Shown: positions 44,957 to 53,557 of the stretch, one piece after another | Layout of the letters: each line of letters begins with the position of its first letter | Position numbering within the stretch: position 1 is the first letter of the stretch | DNA from: Streptomyces sp. NRRL S-31 | GTDB taxonomy: Bacteria; Actinomycetota; Actinomycetes; Streptomycetales; Streptomycetaceae | Assembly (NCBI RefSeq): GCF_000718775.1 | Contig: NZ_JOCB01000055.1 | Coordinates: 1-63,991, forward strand | Reading direction: 5' to 3' | DNA length: 63,991 nt | Notes under the pieces: model-generated | What the model was told of the DNA's origin: nothing | Databases searched by the model: none | Seen by the model: the letters and a program-made list of their open reading frames with translations, nothing else | Made by a program: the position numbers and the translations under genes

Positions 44957-45866
44957 AACGTACCTCCGTCGCGCAGGTCTGGTACCCGAGCCACTTGTTG
45001 ACGGCGATCATCGGGGCGTTGCCGGTGTCGTTGCCCGTGAACGCGTCGGTGAGACCGGCGGCTTGGGCCCGGTGCAGGGACCGCGCCTTGGCGAGCTTGG
45101 CCAGACCGCGGCCGCGGTGGGTGCGGGCGGTGCCGGTCATCGCGGTGGAGTAGCGGCCGTCGCCGTCGGTGTAGGCCGCGGTGAACGCGACCGGCCGGCC
45201 GTCGGCACAGACGACGGTGGTCAGCTCCCGGTCCAGCAGCGGGTGCCGCCAGGTCTCCGCGAGCCAGGCGTCGTAATCCGCCAGCGCGTACGCCACGTCG
45301 CTCGGCTCGTCGAGCATCGTCTCCGCGTCCAGCGCGAACAGCGGCCGGGGATCGTCCGCGAAGTCGGCGGCCGTGCGCAGTTCGACGCCGGCCGGCACCT
45401 CCGGCCGCGGCGGGAGGGTGCCGTGCGCCAGGTCGAGCCGGAGGAAGTGGGCGGAGCGGCCCGGGCGGTAGCCGCGCCGCTCGGCGAAGGCCCGGTTGGC
45501 CGGCTCGTCCAGTACCCATGCGAACAGCTTGGTCGCCCCCAGCGACCCCAGGTACTCCTCGCCGGCCTCCACCAGAAGCCGGCCGGCACCCCGGTGGGCC
45601 CGGTCCGGGCGGACGTAGACGTTCAGGCAGGCCTGGCCCGGTTCGGCGGCGTCATGGACCAGATGGATCTGCGCCGTGCCGATCACCTCGCCGTCCTCCT
45701 CCGCGACGAGCGGCCGGAACCGGGCGCCCGGGTGCATCCGGAGGGCCGTGTGCCGTACCGACTCCGCGGTGAACAGGAGGTACGGCAGGGCGAGCCGGCG
45801 GACACGGGCGAAGCCCGCCGCGTCGGCCGGGTCGTCGGGGCGGAGGTCGCGCACGAGGACGGTCAT
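44937..45866 (-). CDS. tandem GNAT acetyltransferase
   Basis: The 309-residue protein has two GNAT folds. The acetyl-CoA loop of the first is RPDRAHRGAGRLLVEAG (about residue 86), and of the second ARTHRGRGLAKLAKARSL (about residue 245). LTDAFTGNDTGNAPMIAVNKWLGY ends the second fold, given as FTGNDTGNAPM and IAVNKWLGY. The acceptor substrate is unknown. ATG 45866 is used. It is divergent from the GntR gene at 45938 with 71 bp between, so that regulator could control it. Confidence 0.82.
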   Translation of the reverse strand: MTVLVRDLRPDDPADAAGFARVRRLALPYLLFTAESVRHTALRMHPGARFRPLVAEEDGEVIGTAQIHLVHDAAEPGQACLNVYVRPDRAHRGAGRLLVEAGEEYLGSLGATKLFAWVLDEPANRAFAERRGYRPGRSAHFLRLDLAHGTLPPRPEVPAGVELRTAADFADDPRPLFALDAETMLDEPSDVAYALADYDAWLAETWRHPLLDRELTTVVCADGRPVAFTAAYTDGDGRYSTAMTGTARTHRGRGLAKLAKARSLHRAQAAGLTDAFTGNDTGNAPMIAVNKWLGYQTCATEVRYVRELG

Positions 45867-45937
45867 GGGCAGGGACGGTACGGCGCGGGATACCACCGCG
45901 CCTCTCATTTTCCGGCGGGTGCGGGACAATCGCCCCT

Positions 45938-46306
45938 GTGAGCCTGAAGATCCGCATCGACGACAGCGCGCCCCCGTACGAGCAGGTGCGGGCGCAGATC
46001 TCCGCGCAGGCGCGGTCCGGAACCCTGCCGGTGGGGTACCGGCTGCCGACCGTGCGGGGCCTGGCCGAGTCCCTGGGGCTCGCCGTGAACACGGTGGCCA
46101 AGGCGTACCGGGCACTGGAGGGCGACGGGGTGATCGAGACGCGCGGGCGCAACGGCACCTTCGTGGCCGCCGCCGGGTCCGCCGCGGAGCGGGAGGCGTC
46201 GCTGGCCGCGCAGGCGTACGCGGAGCGCGCGCGCCGGCTGGGGCTGGCGGAGAAGGAGGCGCTGGCCGCCGTGCGGGACGCCCTGCGCGCGGCCTACGGG
46301 GAGTAG
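45938..46306 (+). CDS. GntR regulator, YtrA subfamily
   Basis: The 122-residue protein is a short GntR repressor: a winged helix (PPYEQVRAQISAQARSGTLP, LPTVRGLAESLGLAVNTVAKAYRAL with the recognition helix) and a brief dimerisation tail. YtrA-type regulators usually control nearby transporter or envelope genes. The -10-like GACAAT is about 12 nt upstream and there is almost no leader, so GTG 45938 may be a leaderless start. The divergent acetyltransferase operon is a possible target. Confidence 0.85.
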   Translation: MSLKIRIDDSAPPYEQVRAQISAQARSGTLPVGYRLPTVRGLAESLGLAVNTVAKAYRALEGDGVIETRGRNGTFVAAAGSAAEREASLAAQAYAERARRLGLAEKEALAAVRDALRAAYGE

Positions 46307-46307
46307 G

Positions 46308-47078
46308 TCAGCGCGGCGCCGAGGGCTGCGGGGTCCGGGTCACCGGCAGCCCCGCCCTGCGCGCCGCCCTCCCGAAGGCCACCGCGTCGGCCACCGCCGC
46401 ACCGCCCGGATCGTTGTTGAAGTACGCGTACACGTCCTCCCCGTCCGGCCAGGTCGTCGCGACCCGGTCCACCCATGTCTCCAGGGACCGCCTGCCGTAG
46501 CGCGGCCAGGGCCGGGCGCGGCCCTGGTGGAAGCGGACGTAGCCCCAGTCGGCGGTGCGCCACAGCGGGGTGACGGGGCGGGCCAGGACGTCAGCCCAGC
46601 ACAGGGCCGCGCCCCGGGACTCCAGGACCCGCCGCAGCCGCGGGGTCCACCAGGAGTCGTGGCGGGGTTCCACCGCGACCCGTGTACCGGGCGGGAAGCC
46701 GGCCAGGCAGGCGTCCAGCAGGGGCGGATCGGCGCGCAGGGTGGGCGGGAGCTGGAGGAGGACCGGGCCCAGCCGGTCGCCGAGCCCCGCCGCGTGGGTC
46801 ATCAGCCGGTGCACCGGTTCCCCGGGGTCCTTGAGCCGCTTGATGTGGGTGAGGTACCGGCTGGCCTTGACCGCGACCACGAAGTCCGGCGGGACCCGCA
46901 CCCGCCAGGCGGCGAAGGTGTCGTACGACGGCAGCCGGTAGAACGCGTTGTTGATCTCCACGGTCGCGAAGAGCCGGGTGTACTCCTCCAGCCACAGCCG
47001 CGTCGGCACCCCGGCCGGGTACACCAGCTCCCGCCAGTCCGCGTACTGCCACCCCGACGTGCCCACACACAGGGTCAT
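46308..47078 (-). CDS. DUF72 family protein
   Basis: The 256-residue protein has the DUF72 TIM-barrel start CVGTSGWQYADWRELVYP, then VEINNAFYRLPSYDTFAAW and AVEPRHDSWW. The DUF72 function is not settled, though the fold resembles sugar isomerases and endonuclease IV. It converges on the GntR gene, with stops 1 bp apart. It is followed on the same strand by nothing close. The AAA gene lies 16 bp upstream, so the two may form one transcript. Confidence 0.85.
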   Translation of the reverse strand: MTLCVGTSGWQYADWRELVYPAGVPTRLWLEEYTRLFATVEINNAFYRLPSYDTFAAWRVRVPPDFVVAVKASRYLTHIKRLKDPGEPVHRLMTHAAGLGDRLGPVLLQLPPTLRADPPLLDACLAGFPPGTRVAVEPRHDSWWTPRLRRVLESRGAALCWADVLARPVTPLWRTADWGYVRFHQGRARPWPRYGRRSLETWVDRVATTWPDGEDVYAYFNNDPGGAAVADAVAFGRAARRAGLPVTRTPQPSAPR

Positions 47079-47094
47079 ACCCCCATGGAAGCAC

Positions 47095-48189
47095 CTACAG
47101 GTACAGCCCCGCGTCCGCTCCCTCCCGGGCTCCCGGCACCGACGTCGGCGCCGTGCCCCGGCGCAGCGCGTACAGCTCGGCCAGGGTCGCCCCCTCCCGG
47201 CCGACGCCCTCCTCGGTGCCGAGCCAGTCCACCGCCTCCCGGCGGGTCAGCGGCCCCACCTCGATGCGGGCGAGACAGCGGCCGGGGCGGACCACGGCCG
47301 GGTGCAGCCGCTCCAGGTCCTCGTTGGTGGTGACACCGACCAGGACGTTGCGGCCCTGCCCGAGCAGGCCGTCGGTGAGGTTGAGCAGCCGGGACAGGGC
47401 CTGGCCCGCGGTGTGGCGGGCCTCGCCGCGGATCAGCTCGTCGCAGTCCTCCAGCAGCAGCAGGCGCCAGCGGCCCTTGCCGGCGCCGTCGTCCTCGCCG
47501 ATCGCGATGTCCATCAGATAGCCGACGTCGGAGAAGAGCCGCTCCGGGTCGAGGACGCAGTCCACCTGGCACCAGTCCCGCCAGGACCGCGCCAGCGTGC
47601 GCAGGGCGGAGGTCTTGCCGGTGCCCGGCGGGCCGTGGAGCAGCAGCAGCCGGCCGGCGATGTCCGCGGGCGTCGTCCGCATCAGGCGGTCCATCGCCTC
47701 CGCCACCGGTGCCGTGTAGTTGGGCCGGACCTCCTCCCAGGTGCCCGCGGAGATCTGCCGGGTGGTGCGGTGCGGGCCGCGCCGCGGGGAGACGTACCAG
47801 AACCCCATCGTCACGTTCTCCGGCTGTGGTTCGGGCTCGTCGGCGGCGCCGTCCGTGGCCCGTTCCAGGACCGTCTTGGCCAGTTCGGCGCTGGTCGCGC
47901 TGACCGTCACGTCCGCGCCCCGGTTCCACCGGGAGACCAGCAGGGTCCAGCCGTCCCCCTCGGCGAGGGTCGCGCTGCGGTCGTCGTCCCGGGCCACCCG
48001 CAGCACCCGGGCACCCTCCGGCAGCAGGGTCGCGCCGGAGCGCACGCGGTCGATGTTCACCGCGTGCGAGTACGGCTGCTCGCCCGTCGCGAAGCGGCCC
48101 AGGAACAGGGCGTCCACGACGTCGGACGGCGAGTCGGAGTCGTCGACGTGGAGCCGGATCGGCAGGGCGTCGTGTGGGTTCGCGGACAT
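47095..48189 (-). CDS. AAA ATPase with DUF5925-like N-terminal domain
   Basis: The 364-residue protein has an N-terminal domain of about 170 residues and a single AAA module: Walker A LHGPPGTGKTSALRTLA, Walker B LLLLEDCDEL, sensor VTTNEDLERLHPAVVRPGRC. It probably remodels a protein partner. ATG 48189 is used because the extension to 48207 has no ribosome site. Partner and pathway are unknown. It is conserved in Streptomyces as far as I know. Confidence 0.78.
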   Translation of the reverse strand: MSANPHDALPIRLHVDDSDSPSDVVDALFLGRFATGEQPYSHAVNIDRVRSGATLLPEGARVLRVARDDDRSATLAEGDGWTLLVSRWNRGADVTVSATSAELAKTVLERATDGAADEPEPQPENVTMGFWYVSPRRGPHRTTRQISAGTWEEVRPNYTAPVAEAMDRLMRTTPADIAGRLLLLHGPPGTGKTSALRTLARSWRDWCQVDCVLDPERLFSDVGYLMDIAIGEDDGAGKGRWRLLLLEDCDELIRGEARHTAGQALSRLLNLTDGLLGQGRNVLVGVTTNEDLERLHPAVVRPGRCLARIEVGPLTRREAVDWLGTEEGVGREGATLAELYALRRGTAPTSVPGAREGADAGLYL

Positions 48190-48267
48190 GCCGCCATGAT
48201 CCGGCACGGAGGGGCTCCGCGCACGGCATTTCCGCCCCGACGCCGTGCCGGTGGAGCGGTCCCCGGG

Positions 48268-48313
48268 CCGGGCGCGGGAGTTCTCCGGGACCGGGCGCGG
48301 GTGTTCCCCGGAG
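48268..48313. repeat. 23-bp tandem duplication
   Basis: CCGGGCGCGGGAGTTCTCCG plus three bases (48268-48290) is repeated as CCGGGCGCGGGTGTTCCCCG plus three (48291-48313). A partial third copy starts at about 48315. It lies between the AAA ATPase start and the subtilisin stop. Confidence 0.6.
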
Positions 48314-48379
48314 GCCGGGCGCGCCCCCGGGGAACGGCTGCCGGCGGACTAGCGGGACCGCACGGGACCTTATGGGACC

Positions 48380-49588
48380 TTACGGGACGAGCTTCAGCAG
48401 CTTGTTCGGGGAGCCGCTGCCCACGCCGCTCAGCACGCCCGGGGTGGCGCCGCCGACCAGGGCCGTGGCGACCTGGGCCGGGGTGGCCGAGGTGTGCCCG
48501 GAGAGGTAGACGGCGGCGGCACCGGCCACGTGCGGGGTGGCCATGGAGGTGCCGGAGATGGTGTTGGTGGCGGTGTCGCTCGTGTTCCAGCCGGCCGTGA
48601 TGGACGAGCCGGGCGCGAACAGGTCCAGCACCGAGCCGTAGTTGGAGAAGCTCGCCCGGGCGTCGGAGCCGGTGGTGGCGCCGACGGTGAGGGCCTCGGT
48701 CACCCGGGCCGGGGAGTACGAGGACGCGTTGGCGTTGCTGTTGCCGGCCGCGATCGCGTAGGTGACGCCGCCGGCGATGGAGTTGCGCACCGCCGTGTCC
48801 AGCGTGGTGGACGCGGAGCCGCCGAGTGACAGGTTGGCGACCGAGGGGCCGCTGTGGTGCGCGGTCACCCAGTCGACGCCGGCGACCACCCCGGCGGTCG
48901 TGCCGGAGCCGTTGGCGTCGAGCACGCGCACGGCGACGATCTTCGCCTTCTTGGCCACACCGTAGGTGGAGCCCGCGATGGTGGTGGCCACATGGGTGCC
49001 GTGGCCGTTGCCGTCCTGGGCGGTGGTGTCGTTCTCCACCTCGTCGTAGCCGTACGCGGCCCGGCCGCCGAGCTGGCTGTGGGTGATGCGGACGCCGGTG
49101 TCGATGACGTACGCGGTGACCCCGCCGCCGGCGCTGTCCGGGTAGGTGTAGGTGCCGGACAGCGGCAGGCCGGCCTGGTCGATGCGGTCCAGGCCCCAGG
49201 GGGCGTCGGACTGGGTGGTGTCGGCCAGGTGGACGCGCTGGTCCTGTTCCACGGCGGCCACCGCCGGGTCGGCGGCGAGTCGCGCGGCCTGGTCCGCGGT
49301 GAGGTGGGCGGTGTAGCCGTTCAGGGCGGCGCGGAAGGTCTTGCGGACCGTGCCGCCGTACCGCTCGACCAGCGCCTTGCCGGTGCCGGACGAGGCCGTG
49401 AAACCGGCCGTCTTCTTGAGGGTGACGAGGTAACTGCCGTGGACGGCGGTGGGGGAGTGCGCGGCGAGCACCGTGCCGGTGGCCGGGGCCGCCTGGGCGG
49501 GCAGGGCGGTGAGCCCGCCGACGAGGGCGGCGGCGGCCACGCCGGTGAGCGTGGCTGTGCGGAGCTTGTGGGTACGCAGGTGTGCCAT
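48380..49588 (-). CDS. secreted subtilisin-family (S8) protease
   Basis: The 402-residue pre-pro-protease has a signal (about 1-33), an I9-type propeptide (SYLVTLKKTAGFTASS, about 50-120) and a proteinase K-like catalytic domain. The triad is in YVIDTGVRI, GHGTHVATTIAG and GTSMATPHVAGAA, and the oxyanion Asn in AAGNSNANASS. It is released and matures by self-cleavage outside the cell. CAGGAGGACT lies 8-9 nt before ATG 49588. It is divergent from the SGNH esterase with about 310 bp between. Confidence 0.93.
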   Translation of the reverse strand: MAHLRTHKLRTATLTGVAAAALVGGLTALPAQAAPATGTVLAAHSPTAVHGSYLVTLKKTAGFTASSGTGKALVERYGGTVRKTFRAALNGYTAHLTADQAARLAADPAVAAVEQDQRVHLADTTQSDAPWGLDRIDQAGLPLSGTYTYPDSAGGGVTAYVIDTGVRITHSQLGGRAAYGYDEVENDTTAQDGNGHGTHVATTIAGSTYGVAKKAKIVAVRVLDANGSGTTAGVVAGVDWVTAHHSGPSVANLSLGGSASTTLDTAVRNSIAGGVTYAIAAGNSNANASSYSPARVTEALTVGATTGSDARASFSNYGSVLDLFAPGSSITAGWNTSDTATNTISGTSMATPHVAGAAAVYLSGHTSATPAQVATALVGGATPGVLSGVGSGSPNKLLKLVP

Positions 49589-49899
49589 TGCGGGGGAGTC
49601 CTCCTGCTGGCGGTGCGCGCTCGGGGCGCGGCGCGCGCGGGGGTGCGCGCGGGCTCGCGCGCACGGCCCTGGAGCGTCGCGTTCCACTCCGGGACCGAGG
49701 AAAGCCTCCGTCCGTCCTCGCGTGCGGGACAAGGGAGTTGGCGAGGAGTCAACAGACCTGACATGCACACGCAATACATGAGCGGTGAACGTCTCGGGCC
49801 GATCCTGTCGAGGAATCAAATTTTTGGCATGAACACTTCCTGTCAACACGCGTAGCTGCTACCACGGTTGTGGCGGAGATCCTGCTAGACGGAGGTTCC
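49589..49899. promoter_or_regulatory. divergent promoter region of subtilisin and SGNH esterase genes
   Basis: This 311-bp gap has a perfect TTGACA on the minus strand (49841-49846), followed by AT-rich sequence (CAAAAATTTG) near 49815-49825, a likely promoter for the protease. GGAGG at 49891-49895 is the esterase ribosome site. No gene is seen. Confidence 0.5.
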
Positions 49900-50706
49900 A
49901 TGAGACGTTCCCGACTTACCGGATTCGTTACCTCGCTCCTCCTCGCCGTCGGCCTCGGTCTCACCGGGGCCGCTTCGGCGCAGGCGTCCACGACGGCCGC
50001 GGCCGGCGGCTACGTGGCGCTCGGTGACTCCTACTCCTCCGGGGTGGGTTCAGGCAGCTACATCAGTTCAAGCGGCGACTGCAAGCGCAGCACGAAGGCG
50101 TACCCCTACCTGTGGAACGCCGCCCACAGCCCCTCCTCGTTCGCCTTCACCGCCTGCTCGGGCGCGAAGACGGACGACGTGCTCGCGAACCAGCTCGGCT
50201 CGCTGAACTCCTCCACCTCACTGGTGTCCATCAGCATCGGCGGCAACGACGCGGGCTTCTCCGACGTCATGACGACCTGTGTGCTCCAGTCCGACAGTTC
50301 CTGCCTCTCCCGCATCAACACCGCCAGGGCGTACGTCGCGAACACGCTCCCCGGCAAGCTGGACACCGTCTACGACTCCATCCGCGCCAAGGCCCCGTCC
50401 GCCCGGGTGGTCGTCATCGGCTACCCCCGCTTCTACCTGCTCGGCCAGTCGTGCCTCGGGCTCTCCGAGACCAAGCGGTCCGCGATCAACGACGCCGCCG
50501 ACTACATGAACGCCACCATCAAGACCCGCGTCGCCGCCCACGGCTTCGTCTTCGGTGACGTCCGCTCCACGTTCACCGGCCACGAGATCTGCTCCGCCGA
50601 CTCCTGGCTGCACAGCGTCGACTGGCTCGACATCGGCGAGTCGTACCACCCGACCGCGTCCGGCCAGTCCGGTGGCTACCTGCCGGTGCTCACCAATGCG
50701 GCGTGA
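49900..50706 (+). CDS. secreted SGNH-fold esterase/lipase
   Basis: The 268-residue protein has a signal peptide (ending SAQAS, about 30) and the four SGNH blocks: ALGDSYSSGVG (nucleophile Ser), TACSGAKTDDV (Gly), SIGGNDAGF (Asn) and ESYHPTASGQ (His, Asp missing as in many family members). Six Cys would form three disulfides. It resembles Streptomyces extracellular SGNH lipases such as that of S. rimosus and cleaves esters or lipids outside the cell. GGAGG precedes ATG 49900 by 5 nt. Confidence 0.9.
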   Translation: MRRSRLTGFVTSLLLAVGLGLTGAASAQASTTAAAGGYVALGDSYSSGVGSGSYISSSGDCKRSTKAYPYLWNAAHSPSSFAFTACSGAKTDDVLANQLGSLNSSTSLVSISIGGNDAGFSDVMTTCVLQSDSSCLSRINTARAYVANTLPGKLDTVYDSIRAKAPSARVVVIGYPRFYLLGQSCLGLSETKRSAINDAADYMNATIKTRVAAHGFVFGDVRSTFTGHEICSADSWLHSVDWLDIGESYHPTASGQSGGYLPVLTNAA

Positions 50707-51200
50707 CGTAGGGGCTCGCTCTTCGGGGTGAACTCGGGCACGTGAGATCGCCCACGTTGCGGCCGTCCCCGTCGCCCGCGCGGTGCACGGCGGGGACGGT
50801 GGCGGTCGCGGGGTATCGGAGTGATCGCTTCCGCGGCGGAGGTCGTCGTCACCCCCGGCGGACACGGCGGCGCGTACACCGGCACCGGCTCCCGCACCCC
50901 CGGCGCCACCGCGTTCCCCCGGGCTTCCGGCGGGCGACACGCCCATGACCGTGAAGGATCCGACTCCTCCGCGACATCACGCACCGTGACCGTCGAGCCC
51001 GACGGGGGCCCGGTGCGGCCCACCGGTCGACCCGCTGTCCAACTCGCCCTGAAATCGGTTGCCTTCGGAGAGTAGTCGAACGGGGATGGTCAACACCCTT
51101 ACGGGGAAGGTGAATCCTGTGGCCGCGATACCGGCGTGCCCCGGTGGGGCGATAGGGTTACCCTGCCCGGGCCGGGTGACTCGTACGGGTGGGGAGTGAC
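50707..51200. other. gap between SGNH esterase and a small hypothetical gene
   Basis: This 494-bp gap contains a hairpin, CCGTCCCCG (50763-50771) with CGGGGACGG (50791-50799), which probably ends the esterase transcript, and TAGGGT at 51153-51158 as a possible -10 box for the next gene. An 84-codon frame (50821-51075) has poor codon bias and no ribosome site and is not called. Confidence 0.55.
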
Positions 51201-51470
51201 ATGGAACAGATAACAGTGCGCAGCAGGGCGAGGGTCCCTGCGATCACCTGCGGGAGCAGCGCGACCAGTTCGCGCCTCGACCGCCATCTCTCGGTGCTGG
51301 CGGGACCCGCCATACCGCAGCGGGAGACGCTCGAGGCGACGTCACTGATGCGTGAACTGACGGCGCGAAGCTCCGCGCACACGCGCAGCGACCGGGGTGC
51401 GCGGGTCCGCCACGTCTCCCTGTTCGCGCCGCTGCGCCGGCTGCGCCGTTCGCTGTTCGGCGGGCACTGA
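51201..51470 (+). CDS. small hypothetical protein
   Basis: The 89-residue protein is basic and rich in Arg and Ser. Its middle, PAIPQRETLEATSLMRELTA, and its end, VSLFAPLRRLRRSLFGGH, look like amphipathic helices. No family is recognised. GGGGAG precedes ATG 51201 by 5 nt, and a TAGGGT box lies 42 bp upstream, so I treat it as a real gene. An amphipathic C-terminus could bind membranes. Confidence 0.6.
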   Translation: MEQITVRSRARVPAITCGSSATSSRLDRHLSVLAGPAIPQRETLEATSLMRELTARSSAHTRSDRGARVRHVSLFAPLRRLRRSLFGGH

Positions 51471-51533
51471 CCGGCCGCCGGAGCGGGTCACCGACCTGCC
51501 ACCGGCGCGGCCACGGCGCGGGGATGCCCGCGC

Positions 51534-52730
51534 TCAGGCCGCCACACCGTCCCGGCGTAGCGCTGCGATCTCGTCGTCCGTCATCCCCACGGCACGCAGC
51601 AGCGCTCCGGTGTGCTGCCCGAGCGCGGGTACGTCACCCATCCGTGCCTCGTCCCCGCCCGGCAGTGTGATGGGCGGCAGCAGTGCCTTCAGCGGCCCGG
51701 CCGGCGATCCCACCCGACGCCACCGCTCCCGGGCCGCCAGCTGCGGATGCTCCGCCAGTTCACGCAGGTCCCGCAGCCGGGCGCAGGCGATGCCGGCCCG
51801 TTCCAGCCGGGTAAGCGCCTCCTCGGTGTCCAGCGTCCGCAGCGCCCCCGCGACCAGCGCGTCCGTCCGCTCCCGGTGCGCCACCCGCGCGGCGTTCGTC
51901 GCGAACGCCGGGTCGGCGGCCAGTTCGGGGCGGCCCATGACCTGTCCGGCCAGCCGCCCCCACTCCCGGTCGTTCTGCACGGACAGCAGCACCCGCCCGC
52001 CGTCCGCCGTCGGATAGGCGTCGTAGGGCGCGATCACGGCGTGCGCGAGCCCGGTGCGCGCCGGTGGCTCGCCGTCGTGCATCGCGTGGTGCAGCGGATG
52101 CCCCAGCCACTCGGCGAGCGCCTCCAGCATCGACACCTCCACCGGCCCGCCCCGGCCGGTCGTCCCGCGCCGCACGAGCGCGGCCAGCACACCCGAGAAG
52201 GCGTACATGGCCGCCGCGATGTCCGCCGCCGGGATGCCCGCCTTCACCGGCTGCTCCGGCGTCCCGGTCACCGACACCAGCCCCGCCTCGCACTGCACGA
52301 GCATGTCGTACGCCCGCTTGTCCGCGTACGGCCCCGAGCCGCCGTAGCCCGAGATGTCCACGGCGACCAGCCGCGGGTGGGCGGCGCACAGCGTGGCCGC
52401 GTCCAGGCCGAGCCGGGCCGCCGCGCCGTGCGCGAGGTTCTGCACGAACACGTCCGCGTCCGCGACCAGCCGCCGTACGACGTCCAGGCCGCGCGGGTCC
52501 TTCAGGTCCAGCGCGAGGGACTCCTTGCCGCGGTTGCACCACACGAAGTGCGAGGCGAGCCCGCGGGCCGCCGTGTCGTAGCCGCGCGCGAAGTCGCCGC
52601 CGTCGATCCGCTCCACCTTGATGACCCGGGCGCCCAGGTCGGCGAGCTGCCGGGTCGCGAAGGGCGCGGACACGGCCTGTTCGACGGCGACGACGGTGAT
52701 GCCCTCCAGGGGCAGGGGGAGTCGGTCCAT
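51534..52730 (-). CDS. class III CoA-transferase
   Basis: The 398-residue protein belongs to the CaiB/BaiF family, which swaps CoA between acids. LEGITVVAVEQAVSAPFATR starts the fold, RYNRGKESL-type CNRGKESLALDLKDPRG follows, and the catalytic Asp is in KRAYDMLVQCEAG near residue 168. The substrate pair is not evident; carnitine-, formyl-, succinyl- or mesaconyl-type transfers all occur in this family. No pathway partner flanks it. A low-complexity tail is absent. Confidence 0.9.
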   Translation of the reverse strand: MDRLPLPLEGITVVAVEQAVSAPFATRQLADLGARVIKVERIDGGDFARGYDTAARGLASHFVWCNRGKESLALDLKDPRGLDVVRRLVADADVFVQNLAHGAAARLGLDAATLCAAHPRLVAVDISGYGGSGPYADKRAYDMLVQCEAGLVSVTGTPEQPVKAGIPAADIAAAMYAFSGVLAALVRRGTTGRGGPVEVSMLEALAEWLGHPLHHAMHDGEPPARTGLAHAVIAPYDAYPTADGGRVLLSVQNDREWGRLAGQVMGRPELAADPAFATNAARVAHRERTDALVAGALRTLDTEEALTRLERAGIACARLRDLRELAEHPQLAARERWRRVGSPAGPLKALLPPITLPGGDEARMGDVPALGQHTGALLRAVGMTDDEIAALRRDGVAA

Positions 52731-52774
52731 GGGGTGGATGATCTCCCCTGGGCGGCCCCGCTGTCAGCAGCCGG

Positions 52775-53557
52775 TCAGCGTGCGGCGCGCGCGTGCGCCC
52801 GCACCGCCAGGGGCAGGAACACCGCGGTCAGGGCCGCGCACCAGGCGAGCGACCCGGCGATCGGGTGGGCCACCGGCCAGGCGGCGCCCTCGGGGACCGG
52901 CGCGTTGCCGAACAGCTCCCGCAGGGCGGTGGTCACCGCGCTGATCGGGTTCCACTCGGCGAGCGTGCGCAGCCGGCCCGGCAGTCCGTCCGTCGGGATG
53001 TAGGCGTCGGACAGCAGCGGCAGCACGAACGAGCAGGCCCCGAGCTGGCCGGCCGCCTCCTCGCTGCGGCTGAGCAGTCCCAGCAGGATGCCGGCCGAGG
53101 TGCAGGCGAACCGGAAGAACAGCAGCAGCCCCACGGCACCGGCGGCCCCGGCCGCCGATCCCTCGATCCGCCAGCCCACCGCCAGCCCGGTCAGCAGCAG
53201 CGGCACGGTGCCCACCGCCGTGACGACGAGGTCGGCGACCGCCTGCCCGAGCGGTACGGCGGCCCGGCTCACCGGCATGGTGCGCAGCCGGTCCGTCACC
53301 CCCCGGTGGGTGTCCTGCGCGGCCTGGAACATGCCCGTCATCAGCCCGCCGACGGCGGTGGCGACGAGCAGTCCGGGCACCAGGAAGGAGCGGTACTCGG
53401 GGCCGGGCACCGCCAGCGCGCTGCCGAACACGTACCCGAAGAACAGCAGCATGTTGACCGGCATCAGCTGGGTCAGGACCGCCAGCCCCGGGTTGTTGCG
53501 GACCCGGCGCAGCTGCCTGCCCGTGATCGCCAGTCCGTCGTGGGCCAACGCGCTCAT
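52775..53557 (-). CDS. ABC-2 type exporter permease
   Basis: The 260-residue protein has six membrane helices and the DrrB/ABC-2 pattern, for example FLVPGLLVATAVGGLMTGMF, ISAVTTALRELFGNAPVP and the conserved helix after it. It pairs with the ATPase gene, which overlaps it by 4 bp. The pair resembles DrrAB-type drug exporters. The cargo is unknown but may be the signal sensed by the divergent TetR regulator. Confidence 0.88.
   Translation of the reverse strand: MSALAHDGLAITGRQLRRVRNNPGLAVLTQLMPVNMLLFFGYVFGSALAVPGPEYRSFLVPGLLVATAVGGLMTGMFQAAQDTHRGVTDRLRTMPVSRAAVPLGQAVADLVVTAVGTVPLLLTGLAVGWRIEGSAAGAAGAVGLLLFFRFACTSAGILLGLLSRSEEAAGQLGACSFVLPLLSDAYIPTDGLPGRLRTLAEWNPISAVTTALRELFGNAPVPEGAAWPVAHPIAGSLAWCAALTAVFLPLAVRAHARAAR

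Noticed and set aside
50821..51075. 84-codon frame after the SGNH esterase gene
   Set aside because: Poor third-position bias, no ribosome site and no known motif.
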